DNA of 58,553 nucleotides. It comes from Bacteroidales bacterium. GTDB taxonomy: Bacteria; Bacteroidota; Bacteroidia; Bacteroidales; UBA932. The DNA lies in the NCBI GenBank assembly GCA_022508605.1, contig JAFLUX010000008.1, positions 1-58,553 of the forward strand. Reading direction: 5' to 3'. Shown piece by piece: positions 43,027 through 51,797 of this stretch (its first letter is position 1; every line of letters starts with the position of its first letter). The position numbers and the translations under genes are program-made. The notes under the pieces are model-generated. The model was not told the origin of the DNA. It made no database searches and saw only the letters and a list, made by a program, of their open reading frames with translations.

Positions 43027-44802
43027 CTAAGGCTGTCTGCCGGATATGACGGCATCCGCATCGTTGTTTTCGAATACCGGAGCGCCGCCGTCTATGCGCC
43101 CGACTATCTTGGCTGCCGGGGCTCCTGCCGTCCCCCCTGCCGCAAGGAAGCCTTCGAGCGTACAGTTCTTCACCTGTCCTCCGTATATGGAACCGGCCAC
43201 TATTCCGGCAGGTCCGCCGAGATTGACCAGCGTGCCGTCTTCCACGTTGCAGTTTATGACGGAGGTTTCGTACATTTCGTTGACTATTATCCCCGCGACG
43301 TCGGAATGGGTTTCATCGTTTACCACATACGGCCCGATGAAATCGAAGTTCTGTATGGAACCGTTTCCGTCCAGCAGACCCACGAAAGTCTTGGAGAGCC
43401 CGCTGATGGTATGGTTGGTGAACTTCCCGTTCACGAAATTGGTGCTCTGTCCGTCGAGTATGTCCGAAAGGTGCGGGATGATAAGTCCCTCCACGGCAGG
43501 CAGGCCGTCAGATGTCTGCGGAGTGTACTTGTCGAGGTCGAGGTCAGACAGCACGTAGAAGTGCCACGAGGGATTCTGTCCGCCCGCATCTACCGTCAGG
43601 TCCCCGTATTTCAGCAGGGCGTTCGTCTTCTCTTCGCTCTGCTGGTCCAGCAGCCAGAGATTGTATGCGAGCACCCACTGGGCGAACTCTATCTCGTTGT
43701 TTATACCCCTGGTCCGCTCATCGGTCAAATCCACATTCTCGCCCCATGGCGCTATGGGGAAGGGATTGACGGTAGGAACCAGTTCTTTCATCGTGATTTC
43801 CATGGGATAGCGCCACCCGGGTTCGGCATACTTGCTGTTTCCGCCCTTAAGCAGAAGCGAGGAGACTCGCTGCAGGTAGCCCTCGTTGTCGTACAGCTCT
43901 ATGTACTGAACTATGGTGTTGGCGTTTTTCAGGGTGGGGACTATGATGTACCACGCAGGCTCCCCTTCCTTGCTTTCGCCCGGCTCGGGAGAGACGGTGA
44001 TGCCGTAGTTGCCACCCCGCCATGCGTTCCACCGGTAAGCGTCCTGCTCCGAAAGCCCGAAAGAATTGCTCCCGCTGTAGACGAGCGAGGGAGTGCAGCG
44101 CCAGGGAGAGGCGGAGAAATCGACCTTGATATGCGTGCATGCCGTATTCAGCACGGCCGTGATGCGTTCCTTGCCCGGAGGAGGAGAGTCGAAGCCCTCG
44201 CCGCGCATGATAATCAGCTCACTGAAAGAGTGCTGAAACGACCCGTAAAGAGCCATGTCGCTGTTGTCCTTGCGGCCTTCGAGCGTAATCGTGTTGGCAG
44301 ACAGGAAGTCCATGCAGCGCAGGTGGCGGGTCTTGTCATACGGGGTCGAGACCTGGTCGTCCACGCCGTCCTCCGCCACAAGGCTCCGCAGTTCAAGCCC
44401 TCCGCTGCCGCCTCCGCTCATGTCCGGTCCGAAAGGATAATAAATGTAAATCTCCGAACTGTTCATGTGGGACGGGCTGAACACCGACCCGTTCTCATCG
44501 TTGAACTGTCCCCTTCCCGCATCGTAGCTCAGAGGGAAGTTGTCGAAAGCCCCGCTGCCCCCCTGCTCCATCCAGTTTCCGCCCGAGGCATAAATACCCA
44601 TCTTGTCGCCGTGCTCGAACGACACATACGACCACAGGTCGTCGATTTCCGTCGAGGCGGCCCTGGTATGCGCGGACCCCGTGCCCTCGATTGAAGCATA
44701 GACCACAAGCGGGCAGGAGTCACCGGCCGCATCCTCCTTTCGGGAGCAGGCAAGCGCCAGCACAGCCGCCGCAAGTGCGATTATATGTCTTGTTCGCCTC
44801 AT
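43027..44802 (-). CDS. Fimbrillin-like lipoprotein (accessory fimbrial subunit)
   Basis: 591 aa, lipobox LALAC (Cys 19), then AHTRAASTE with the cleavage-site-like Arg. DDLWSYVSFEHGDKMGIYASG and SSEIYIYYPF follow the Mfa-like pattern of Bacteroidales fimbrillins. The C-terminal quarter contains GLUG-like glycine repeats (AGGTAGAPAAKIVGRIDGG), so it is related to the next gene. Role: accessory subunit or adhesin in the mfa-type fimbria. Starts 19 nt after the upstream gene. Confidence 0.78.
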   Translation of the reverse strand: MRRTRHIIALAAAVLALACSRKEDAAGDSCPLVVYASIEGTGSAHTRAASTEIDDLWSYVSFEHGDKMGIYASGGNWMEQGGSGAFDNFPLSYDAGRGQFNDENGSVFSPSHMNSSEIYIYYPFGPDMSGGGSGGLELRSLVAEDGVDDQVSTPYDKTRHLRCMDFLSANTITLEGRKDNSDMALYGSFQHSFSELIIMRGEGFDSPPPGKERITAVLNTACTHIKVDFSASPWRCTPSLVYSGSNSFGLSEQDAYRWNAWRGGNYGITVSPEPGESKEGEPAWYIIVPTLKNANTIVQYIELYDNEGYLQRVSSLLLKGGNSKYAEPGWRYPMEITMKELVPTVNPFPIAPWGENVDLTDERTRGINNEIEFAQWVLAYNLWLLDQQSEEKTNALLKYGDLTVDAGGQNPSWHFYVLSDLDLDKYTPQTSDGLPAVEGLIIPHLSDILDGQSTNFVNGKFTNHTISGLSKTFVGLLDGNGSIQNFDFIGPYVVNDETHSDVAGIIVNEMYETSVINCNVEDGTLVNLGGPAGIVAGSIYGGQVKNCTLEGFLAAGGTAGAPAAKIVGRIDGGAPVFENNDADAVISGRQP

Positions 44803-44821
44803 AATAATTCCTTGGTGCGTT

Positions 44822-46255
44822 TTATGGCAGCATCCTTGCCCCGGTCACCACTTCGTACAGCAGCCGCGGCCCGGCACCGGCATCGAGCGTCAGGGTCTCA
44901 TCAGGTCCCTTGCCGCCCCACTGGATATAGTTCGTGTAGTTGTTGAAATTGAAAATAAAGGGCTTTTTGCCTTCCCCTCCGGGAATCATTCCGCCTTTTA
45001 TCCTGTCATAGTCGAGAGTCACGCCGAAGAAGAAGTCGAACACCCAGCTCTCCTGCCCTCCGTCCTCATCTTCGACGAGCCTGCCGTAGCGGGTCAGCTG
45101 ATACTCATTGCCGGCCTTATAGTATTCGATGAGCTTGTAAAACTCTTCCGCAGTATAGATGCCTGCCTGGTGTGCCTCTATGTAATGCTCGCCCTTGTCC
45201 ACCCAGTCCACGACCTCCACGGGCATGAACTCGAGTGACGGAGGTTCTTCCGTAATCACGGTGCGTATGGTCAGGATATGTTCCCGCAGGAACGACAGGG
45301 CCACCGGGTAGGAAGGCTCCGTATGAGAGGGATCGGCGTCTTCAATGAGCATGGCATGGGGCAGGATTCCCGAATACACCCTGCCGTTGCCGAGGTCTAT
45401 GACAAGTTTGGGACGCTTTTCATCTTCCTGCAAATCCTGGGGAGGAAGCACGAAATCCTGCGTTGTATATACGGTAAATTCTGTTCCGTCGTCTCCGGTA
45501 TACGATTCCGTGAGTTTCCAGCGGAACGGGTCTCCCACCAATGTGAAGTCGGTATAGTCCGGCACGTCCCCAAGGGACAGCGAACCGTCCAGACGGTTGT
45601 ACGACTCAGGGGTGAGCGCGAGGGAAGTTATATAGACCGAGGCGCCGGAAAGGTCGAGTTCGTTGTCGAGTTCGTAGCGGTGGTCGACAGTCACCTTCAC
45701 GCAAAGCCTCGACATGCAGTGATGCAGGTCGAAGTTGATTGTCTTGGCGTTCCGCGACACGAGAGACGAGCCCCACAGCAAATCGCAGGCCGAGGCATCT
45801 CCCTGATAGAGTCCCGCCGAATACGGGATGCTGCCGGATTTGTCAAAAACGACGGTAGTGGCATCGGAGCCGTCTCCGGCCAGTCCGGGGTCCACGTTGT
45901 CGAGGTAGAACGTGGGGGTGGAGCCTTCCACATCCACCCATTTCAACTGCTCGTTCGTCACCGGCGCATACACCACCCCTATGCCTCCCGTAAATTCAAC
46001 CCTGGCCGTTTCGGTGAGAATCTGACCGCCGGACACACTGGCAGGGTAGGTCATTTGGTACTCCCCTGTCACGATGCGAGAGTCGTCGTCTGCGCGCGAC
46101 AGCAGCTGCCGGGTCATATATGCAGAGACATAGACGGCCTTTCCTCCATCTGGGTCGTCTGCCGGGACCTCTCCTGCGGAACAGCCGGAAAGGGCCGCGA
46201 GCATGGACACGGCCGTGAGAAAAAGCGAAATCTTATGCAATAGCGTTCGAGTCAT
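44822..46255 (-). CDS. Fimbrillin-family lipoprotein
   Basis: 477 aa, lipobox ALSGC (Cys 25). LLSRADDDSR is the protease-site-like segment. FDLHHCMSRLCVKVTVDHRY is the common first strand pair of fimbrillin domains, and residues 310-360 contain REHILTIRTVITEEPPSLEFMPVEVVDWVDKG, the C-terminal strand of the domain (DWV). An extra C-terminal extension follows, ending near VVTGARM. Accessory subunit. Gap to the next gene is 13 nt. Confidence 0.8.
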   Translation of the reverse strand: MTRTLLHKISLFLTAVSMLAALSGCSAGEVPADDPDGGKAVYVSAYMTRQLLSRADDDSRIVTGEYQMTYPASVSGGQILTETARVEFTGGIGVVYAPVTNEQLKWVDVEGSTPTFYLDNVDPGLAGDGSDATTVVFDKSGSIPYSAGLYQGDASACDLLWGSSLVSRNAKTINFDLHHCMSRLCVKVTVDHRYELDNELDLSGASVYITSLALTPESYNRLDGSLSLGDVPDYTDFTLVGDPFRWKLTESYTGDDGTEFTVYTTQDFVLPPQDLQEDEKRPKLVIDLGNGRVYSGILPHAMLIEDADPSHTEPSYPVALSFLREHILTIRTVITEEPPSLEFMPVEVVDWVDKGEHYIEAHQAGIYTAEEFYKLIEYYKAGNEYQLTRYGRLVEDEDGGQESWVFDFFFGVTLDYDRIKGGMIPGGEGKKPFIFNFNNYTNYIQWGGKGPDETLTLDAGAGPRLLYEVVTGARMLP

Positions 46256-46268
46256 TCCTGAGACGGGA

Positions 46269-47507
46269 TTATCTGTTTTGCGTTACAGTCATATCCGTAG
46301 CAGCTTCGGCCCACGGGAGAATCTTGGCATTGACGAGTATGGTCTCGTTGGTCATGCGCGGCAGATAGATGGCCAGTTCCTGAAGCGTGCCCTGCGTCAG
46401 GCTGTAGTTTCCGCTGTCGCCGACAATCTGGGAACCGGAGAAATAGTAATATCTTGTCTTTCCCTCGTCCTGGGGGTCTTGCAGTTCGAAGCAGAGGAAC
46501 CTGTCGCCGAATGACTGGCTGGGGAAAAGCACGCTGAAATGATAGACCTGCACTTTGTCGCAGGTGCATGCCCCGCCTTCGCTCCCCTTGCAGCTTTCGG
46601 ACGTGCACTCCTCGTCGCAGGAGCATAGCCCCGAAATGTCCCCGTAGTTAGGGTAGAAGTCCTTTATGTCTATCATCGTCGTGTTGTCCGCCCCGGGCTC
46701 GTGCCTGTACATGATGATGTCGTGCCTTGCGCCCGTGGCATCGGACTGGGTAAGCGGGGCTTCCGTATCCGAACTGCGCTTGGCGCGCCACTCTATGTTG
46801 AACCCCGTGCTGGCATTCATTACCCTGGCGTTCCTGACGGCATTCTCCCTGAATCCGGAGAAACTCAAATCTCCGTATGTGTTCTGATCGTCATATACGG
46901 GGACGTAAAGCGTCACTTTCAGATAGACCATGAGGTGGAAAAGACGGAAGCGCATGCGGGTGTAGAGCGAAGAAGTCGCATGGTAGGCTCCCATGATGTC
47001 CGACTTCAGAAAGTTGCTCTTGTCATAGGGGTCCTCGCTGCCGCGCTGGTCCTGCTCGACATCGAAGCGCACGCTGTTGGCAAGCGGGTAGTAGAACGCA
47101 TACATGGAGAATGCGTTGCCTACGGAGCCTACGTTTTTTACCGTCTCCCAGTCGAAAACCGGTCCCAGACCTTCCGCATGCACGAAATTGAACTCCTTGT
47201 TCCAGTCCGCATCCGGCTCTTCCCGGTACTCGTAGACATACAAATCCGAAGAAGACGATGATGAGGCCTGGCCGAAATTAGGATATCCGGCAGGAGGAAG
47301 CTGGGAAAAATACAGCTTGTCCCCTTCCGAGAATCCGTCCGTGATGATGGGGTCGCTGACTCCATCGGCGGCCACGGCCTGCTGCCTTGCCGCATATACC
47401 CTGGTAACCAATTGCTGCCCGTCGGTCTCCTGCCGTCCCGTCTCCGGTGCGGAGCAGGAAGCAAAAGCCGCGAGCGTGGCCAATATCATCAGAGTATGCT
47501 TTTTCAT
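46269..47507 (-). CDS. Fimbrillin-family lipoprotein with Cys-rich insert
   Basis: 412 aa from MKKHTLMILATLAAFASC (Cys 18). Mfa-like fold: RFRLFHLMVYLKVTLYVPVYDD and NFKS-type segments, ending in ILVNAKILPWAEAATDMTV. Residues about 292-316 hold six Cys within 24 residues (patterns CSC, EEC, ESC, ACTC), absent from the neighbouring fimbrillins. In an exported protein these could form disulfides or bind a metal. A run of six Ser lies near residue 80. ATG 47507 is chosen for the signal peptide. Confidence 0.78.
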   Translation of the reverse strand: MKKHTLMILATLAAFASCSAPETGRQETDGQQLVTRVYAARQQAVAADGVSDPIITDGFSEGDKLYFSQLPPAGYPNFGQASSSSSSDLYVYEYREEPDADWNKEFNFVHAEGLGPVFDWETVKNVGSVGNAFSMYAFYYPLANSVRFDVEQDQRGSEDPYDKSNFLKSDIMGAYHATSSLYTRMRFRLFHLMVYLKVTLYVPVYDDQNTYGDLSFSGFRENAVRNARVMNASTGFNIEWRAKRSSDTEAPLTQSDATGARHDIIMYRHEPGADNTTMIDIKDFYPNYGDISGLCSCDEECTSESCKGSEGGACTCDKVQVYHFSVLFPSQSFGDRFLCFELQDPQDEGKTRYYYFSGSQIVGDSGNYSLTQGTLQELAIYLPRMTNETILVNAKILPWAEAATDMTVTQNR

Positions 47508-47529
47508 ACGACTCTTTCCTTTGCTCAAA

Positions 47530-48825
47530 TTAATTCGGGGCCGGTCCTTCGACAAGCCATCCGTTCGCATTCTTGCGGGTCCAGGATGCTATTTCGGCAT
47601 ATACTTCCACATCGCCCTCCCGCATGCCAATATGTACGATGACATGCGTATTGCGGAAGAGGGCCTTGAGGTTCGCTATCCGTTCCTCGTAGACGATGCC
47701 TTTCGCCGTGCTGCTGTCGGACAGTGAAAGTTTTAGCGTATAGGTCTGCTCCGTAACCCTGGCCGCCGCCTGTCCGTCCTCCTCCGCAGGGTACTCATAA
47801 ACCTTTTCGCCATAGCGGCTTTCGGGACGGTAGAAGGGGCCGAGAGTCCGTTTTCCAGGGGTGTCCTTGTCGGATGCTGCCGGTATGCTGATGTTGTCCT
47901 CGGCGGAAACCAGCTGCGCCGCATTCTGGAGTGAGCTCTCCGGAATGGCATAAGCGGATATCCAGCCGTAAATCTCGTTGAAAGACTGATTGCCGTCGGC
48001 ATCCGTAGTTTCATGCGACGCCTCCGCAACCCGCGCAAGCCAGTCTACCCAATACAGCCCGGTCTCGCTGCCGAAGTCCTTGTACGTTTCCGTCCCGGCG
48101 GGCCTTGCCAGAAGATAGTTTTCAGAATCCAGCGCCGACACGGAAACCGTATTCACGTCCACGGGATTTTTGCGATAGTTCGTGAAATCGAATTCAAACT
48201 TGGCGGCCACAGGCACGAGGTACAGGTTCACTTCACGCACTTCCCTCTCCGAAACCTCAAGCTCCTCATAGCAGGTGGCATAGGGCAGATAGACGGAACC
48301 GTCGGCCTCCGGAGTGCAAACGGGCGCGAAATACACGCCGCGGACCGCCGCCTCAAATGCCGCCGGGTCCGGATTGGCAGCGAGGTTCGGCCCCGCGCCG
48401 CTTTCCACGCCGTAGCTGTCGAGCAGCTGCGAAAGAGTGGAGGCAGTGCCGTTGATTCCTGTCACACTTTCTTCGTTGGCAATCAGATAGACATTCTTTT
48501 TGCCGGCGGCTACAGGCAGGATGACATTATACTCGAAGCCTGCGGCGCCGCTGTTGCCTGCGGTAAGCAGACGATTGTACTCTATGGACTCTTTCCCCAG
48601 CACCACAACGCGCAGGGAACGTATCCTCTCTATGACGGAGGGCTGTTCGCCGGCCCTCGTACTCAATGTGCTGATGTGCAGGGCAAGCGTGGGCGAATCG
48701 AACTCCTGCGGATAGTCATCCGGGCAATCCCCCGCATCCATGATGCAGGAGGAAAGCATGCCGGCACACATGAGCGCAACGACAAACAAAAGGAAAGACC
48801 TCGATATGCCGTTCAGTGTACCCAT
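47530..48825 (-). CDS. Fimbrial subunit (FimA/Mfa-type) lipoprotein
   Basis: 431 aa, lipobox LSSC (Cys 27), followed by MDAGDCPDDYPQEFDSPTLALHISTLSTRAGEQ, which fits the N-terminus of FimA-type major subunits: a first strand, then TRA as protease site and a helix/strand pair with IRSLRVVVLG. It contains YLVPVAAKFEFDFTNYRKN. C-terminal YAEIASWTRKNANGW provides the donor-type last strand. It could be a second polymer-forming subunit. It directly follows the Mfa2-like gene (adjacent stop and start codons). Confidence 0.8.
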   Translation of the reverse strand: MGTLNGISRSFLLFVVALMCAGMLSSCIMDAGDCPDDYPQEFDSPTLALHISTLSTRAGEQPSVIERIRSLRVVVLGKESIEYNRLLTAGNSGAAGFEYNVILPVAAGKKNVYLIANEESVTGINGTASTLSQLLDSYGVESGAGPNLAANPDPAAFEAAVRGVYFAPVCTPEADGSVYLPYATCYEELEVSEREVREVNLYLVPVAAKFEFDFTNYRKNPVDVNTVSVSALDSENYLLARPAGTETYKDFGSETGLYWVDWLARVAEASHETTDADGNQSFNEIYGWISAYAIPESSLQNAAQLVSAEDNISIPAASDKDTPGKRTLGPFYRPESRYGEKVYEYPAEEDGQAAARVTEQTYTLKLSLSDSSTAKGIVYEERIANLKALFRNTHVIVHIGMREGDVEVYAEIASWTRKNANGWLVEGPAPN

Positions 48826-49890
48826 CTATTCAGTTCCCAAGTCGTAATCATGCCTCACGATGCGCCATGAGTGCACCATGACCAGCCCGTCTACCAGCTT
48901 GTGGTTGACAAGGAAGAAAGTCATCACATACTCGTCTTCGCGGTCGAGGAACTCCTGGTCGTCCGGCATGGCATGGCCATAGGCGTCTTCATAGTACCTT
49001 TTAGACAAAAGCGCATACTGCAGTATGGGGATGCGAGCCACAATCTCCTTGGAATCGCGGCGTGTGATGGTGAGCATCATGTCATCCTCGTGGGATGCCA
49101 TCATACGGGCCACGGTAAGGTCTGCATAAAGACCGTTGATGTATTGCAGCCCGCCTTCCGCGGCGTCCTTTCCCACTCCGAGTTCATCAGTATCCTGGAA
49201 CCATGGCCTGTATGTGACGACACCGCCGGGACGCAACTCATTGTCGTATGCCATCTCGCCGTTGTCATCCTGAATCATGATGTCATAGTCGTCAGCCTCC
49301 AGGCCCTCTCCGGAGAGTTCCTGCACTATGATGCGGATATGGTTGGTGTCCTTGGTCAGATACATGGTGTACTCCCTGTCCAGCACGGAAACATCGTCCG
49401 TGATGCTCGCCTCGAGGTAGCCGTGATAGAGGAAATCGAGTTTGCGGTCGGAATATCCGCCGTCCTCCACGAGTGATGCCGTGCGTATCGTGTTGAGCGA
49501 ACAGGTAAGTTCTTCGATTGTGGTGACGCCGGCGCGCGGCTGTGGGACCGTGAATGACTCTCCGTCCACCAATCCGCACCAGGCGACGAAACGGTAATCT
49601 CCGGCAGGCAGGTCGAGCCTGATTCCGTAAGATGGGTCGGCGAGGGCCTCTCCCGCCCCGGAAAATTCTTTTACGAATACTCCGTCGCTGTCGAAAGCAT
49701 ACAGATTCACGGCTTTCACCTCCGAAGGAAACGCATCCGCCCACTTGAGGTTCTTCTCATAGCGGAAACGCATGGTATGGGTCACTTCGCAGTCTCCCTC
49801 GTCATCGAATATAAACCCGCTGCAGGACGCAAGGCCCATCAGCATGAGCCCTGCGAATCCGGCAGCGATATATTTGCCTATATGAATCAA
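48826..49890 (-). CDS. FimB/Mfa2-family fimbrial anchor lipoprotein, TTG start
   Basis: 354 aa. Lipobox LASC (Cys 23), then GFIFDDEGDCEVTHTMRFRYEKNLKWADAFPSEVKAVNLYAFD, the standard FimB/Mfa2 N-terminal pattern. In P. gingivalis this protein anchors and ends the fibre. C-terminal segment HSWRIVRHDYDLGTE resembles the end of the Mfa1-like subunit. The start is TTG 49890: a strong AAGGAGG lies at 49899-49905, and no ATG fits the signal peptide. The SD also overlaps the Mfa1 stop codon, so the two genes are coupled. Confidence 0.87.
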   Translation of the reverse strand: MIHIGKYIAAGFAGLMLMGLASCSGFIFDDEGDCEVTHTMRFRYEKNLKWADAFPSEVKAVNLYAFDSDGVFVKEFSGAGEALADPSYGIRLDLPAGDYRFVAWCGLVDGESFTVPQPRAGVTTIEELTCSLNTIRTASLVEDGGYSDRKLDFLYHGYLEASITDDVSVLDREYTMYLTKDTNHIRIIVQELSGEGLEADDYDIMIQDDNGEMAYDNELRPGGVVTYRPWFQDTDELGVGKDAAEGGLQYINGLYADLTVARMMASHEDDMMLTITRRDSKEIVARIPILQYALLSKRYYEDAYGHAMPDDQEFLDREDEYVMTFFLVNHKLVDGLVMVHSWRIVRHDYDLGTE

Positions 49891-49898
49891 AGCAGCAG

Positions 49899-49905
49899 CC
49901 TCCTT
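49899..49905 (-). promoter_or_regulatory. Strong Shine-Dalgarno AAGGAGG before a TTG start
   Basis: AAGGAGG on the minus strand, 8 nt before TTG 49890. It overlaps the stop codon of the Mfa1-like gene (49904-49906). Such a perfect SD is unusual in Bacteroidales and decides the start of the anchor gene. Confidence 0.75.
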
Positions 49906-51640
49906 ACCAGGTAAGATCCACGTCGTGGCGCACGACTCTCCATGAAAGGACACGCACCTCTGCGGCCAGCATGCCTTCATCCTCGGTATGTATGGGAGGA
50001 TCGATTTCGGAGTCGGGCTCATATACAGGAGTTCCGAGACCGGTGACAGTCTTCACCGTGGCCTCATAGATGTGGTTCCTGACCACTCCATAGTAAGCGG
50101 GAGACGGCTCATCGTCTTCGGAACCCTGGACGGTTCCGCCGAGGTGACGGATTTCAAAGTAGTAGTAGGTCTGTCCGTCCCTCCACACCTGCACATGTCC
50201 GACCCTCTCCTTTATATAGGAGTTGACCGCATCCTTGCCGAGAGGATCTCCGGCGTTCTCGCCCTTGCCTACGCACCATACGGCGCTTTCGGAGGCGGCG
50301 GCAAGCACCACATCCACATAGTATTTGTCGTTGCCCGTGAACACGAAATCCAGATCCGCAGGGTCTATCTTGTCATACTTATCCCCGCTTGTCGCGTCCG
50401 AAGTCTTTTTGTACAGTTCGAGTCCGTTGGCAATGCTTTTCTTCAACCCGTCGAGGGTGTAGTACCTGTTCGCCCACTTCGCCAGCTTAAGGACCTCACC
50501 GTTTTTGTCCAGCAGGCGTGCCTTCAAGATTACCATCGAAGGCTCCGCGGGAGCGGCAGCAGGGGCTGATGCGGGAGAAGCATTCTCCTGAAGATAGGCG
50601 GTGGCAAATTCGCCGGCGGCAGGAATCGCTCCGGTGATGCCGTCGTAAGACAGGTAGGACTGCGTCGCGGCAGGGGCGTTTACAGCCCAGAAAGAGCGAT
50701 GATACGCGGCGACGTTCCACGGCTCCGATGCGGCGTTGCTTCCGAAAAGCCCCTCATCCGTCCATTCAGCATTGATTTCCTTTACAAGGCGGGAAACGTT
50801 GCTCGTGCCGGTAAGGCCCCAGTTCAGGAACTCCACATAGATTTCTTCCTCCGTCTGCTCGCCCGATTCGCCGGTAACATCGTACTCATCGGACGAAGTC
50901 AGGTAAGCTGTCTTGCCTCCGACGGTGGCTGCCGTCATGCCGATTTTGAGATCGACCCTGGCCAGCACCCGCTCGACATAGATTTTCACAGGATTCGTCA
51001 TGGCTTCACTCTCGGAAGATGCGTAATGGCTGCTGACCTCTGTAGCATAATGGGGTTCAGCGCCTTCGAGATAGACCGAATTGCTCATCACGAATTTTCC
51101 GCTTTCAGTGCAGCCCGTCAGGTAGTCCTTGTCGTTTCCTGCACCGCGCAGGGTAGCCAGGCTCACCATATTGCCGCCGTCGGCAACCGCATTGAGCACG
51201 GCCACCACATGGGTGGGCAGTGCCGCCGTGGGTTTTTTGTTGAGAAGCAGGGTGACCAGCTTGTTCTCGACCGTTTCGCTATGGTCGGGATCTCCGGCGA
51301 CCGGGCTCGTCCAGTCGATGTAGGACACAGGCTCGGTGCCTCCTGTTACGGTTCCGACCTCCACGGGGCCGCCGTTCTCATCGAAAAAGTAGAAGCGGAT
51401 GGAACTGACGGTGCTTTCCGTCTCGGTTCCGTCCTTGTAGGTGCCTCCGCCCTGCGTGTATTCTTCATCGGCACGCGTGGCGACACCTCCGGTCGGCACG
51501 ATGTTCAGCGAAAGGTACTGCCGGACGATTTCTCCGGAATTGTCTTCTCCACCACCTACAGGGCCATTCTTCTGGCAAGCCGCGAAAAGAAGTCCCAAAA
51601 CGGACAGTGACAACAGAATAGAACGTTTCATATCATTCAT
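49904..51640 (-). CDS. Mfa1-family major fimbrial subunit
   Basis: 578 aa, lipobox LLFAAC (Cys 22). After it come QYLSLNIVPTGGVATRADEE, with TRA as the typical gingipain-type cleavage site, and STVSSIRFYFFDENG. KIYVERVLARVDLKIGM and NHIYEATVKTVTGLGTP are shared strands of Mfa1 subunits. It ends VRVLSWRVVRHDVDLTW, the donor-strand end. A low-complexity insert (ASPASAPAAAPAEP) stands near residue 360. First gene of the fimbrial operon; a near-consensus promoter lies 31-62 nt upstream. ATG 51631 (MKRSIL) is an alternative start. Confidence 0.9.
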   Translation of the reverse strand: MNDMKRSILLSLSVLGLLFAACQKNGPVGGGEDNSGEIVRQYLSLNIVPTGGVATRADEEYTQGGGTYKDGTETESTVSSIRFYFFDENGGPVEVGTVTGGTEPVSYIDWTSPVAGDPDHSETVENKLVTLLLNKKPTAALPTHVVAVLNAVADGGNMVSLATLRGAGNDKDYLTGCTESGKFVMSNSVYLEGAEPHYATEVSSHYASSESEAMTNPVKIYVERVLARVDLKIGMTAATVGGKTAYLTSSDEYDVTGESGEQTEEEIYVEFLNWGLTGTSNVSRLVKEINAEWTDEGLFGSNAASEPWNVAAYHRSFWAVNAPAATQSYLSYDGITGAIPAAGEFATAYLQENASPASAPAAAPAEPSMVILKARLLDKNGEVLKLAKWANRYYTLDGLKKSIANGLELYKKTSDATSGDKYDKIDPADLDFVFTGNDKYYVDVVLAAASESAVWCVGKGENAGDPLGKDAVNSYIKERVGHVQVWRDGQTYYYFEIRHLGGTVQGSEDDEPSPAYYGVVRNHIYEATVKTVTGLGTPVYEPDSEIDPPIHTEDEGMLAAEVRVLSWRVVRHDVDLTW

Positions 51641-51670
51641 TTTTTATTACACTTTCATACAATAATCCAG

Positions 51671-51702
51671 CAAAGCTACTATAATTTAAACAAAAAAACA
51701 AA
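51671..51702 (-). promoter_or_regulatory. Near-consensus promoter of the fimbrial operon
   Basis: On the minus strand TTTG (51699-51702) and TAGCTTTG (51671-51678) are separated by 20 nt, an exact match to the Bacteroidales -33 TTTG / -7 TAnnTTTG layout. Transcription would start near 51665, giving a short leader of about 25 nt before the Mfa1-like gene. I see no inverted repeats flanking it, so it does not look invertible. Confidence 0.8.
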
Positions 51703-51782
51703 GCATTGCGGGAATGAATCGCTGATACACATGAATGTTTATTATTTTTCCGTCCTCCGGTTTTACGGATCCATTCTTTTTG

Positions 51783-51790
51783 TAACTTTG
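51783..51790 (+). promoter_or_regulatory. Candidate -7 box of the restriction-modification operon
   Basis: TAACTTTG, an exact TAnnTTTG. The start codon of the Dam-type methylase (51798) begins 7 nt later, so transcription would start at or just before the ATG and the message would be leaderless. A TTTTA sequence lies about 18-21 nt upstream as a weak -33 element. Confidence 0.6.
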
Positions 51791-51797
51791 TACGATA

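Noticed and set aside
41328..44694. Plus-strand open frames of 560 and 679 codons opposite the fimbrillin genes
   Set aside because: They are antisense to two lipoprotein genes with clear signal peptides and repeats, they overlap each other, and their translations show no domain, only the residue bias expected of a shadow frame.
51641..51797. Invertible fimbrial promoter
   Set aside because: No inverted repeats flank the promoter in the divergent spacer; only a 4-bp stem near 51757-51769.
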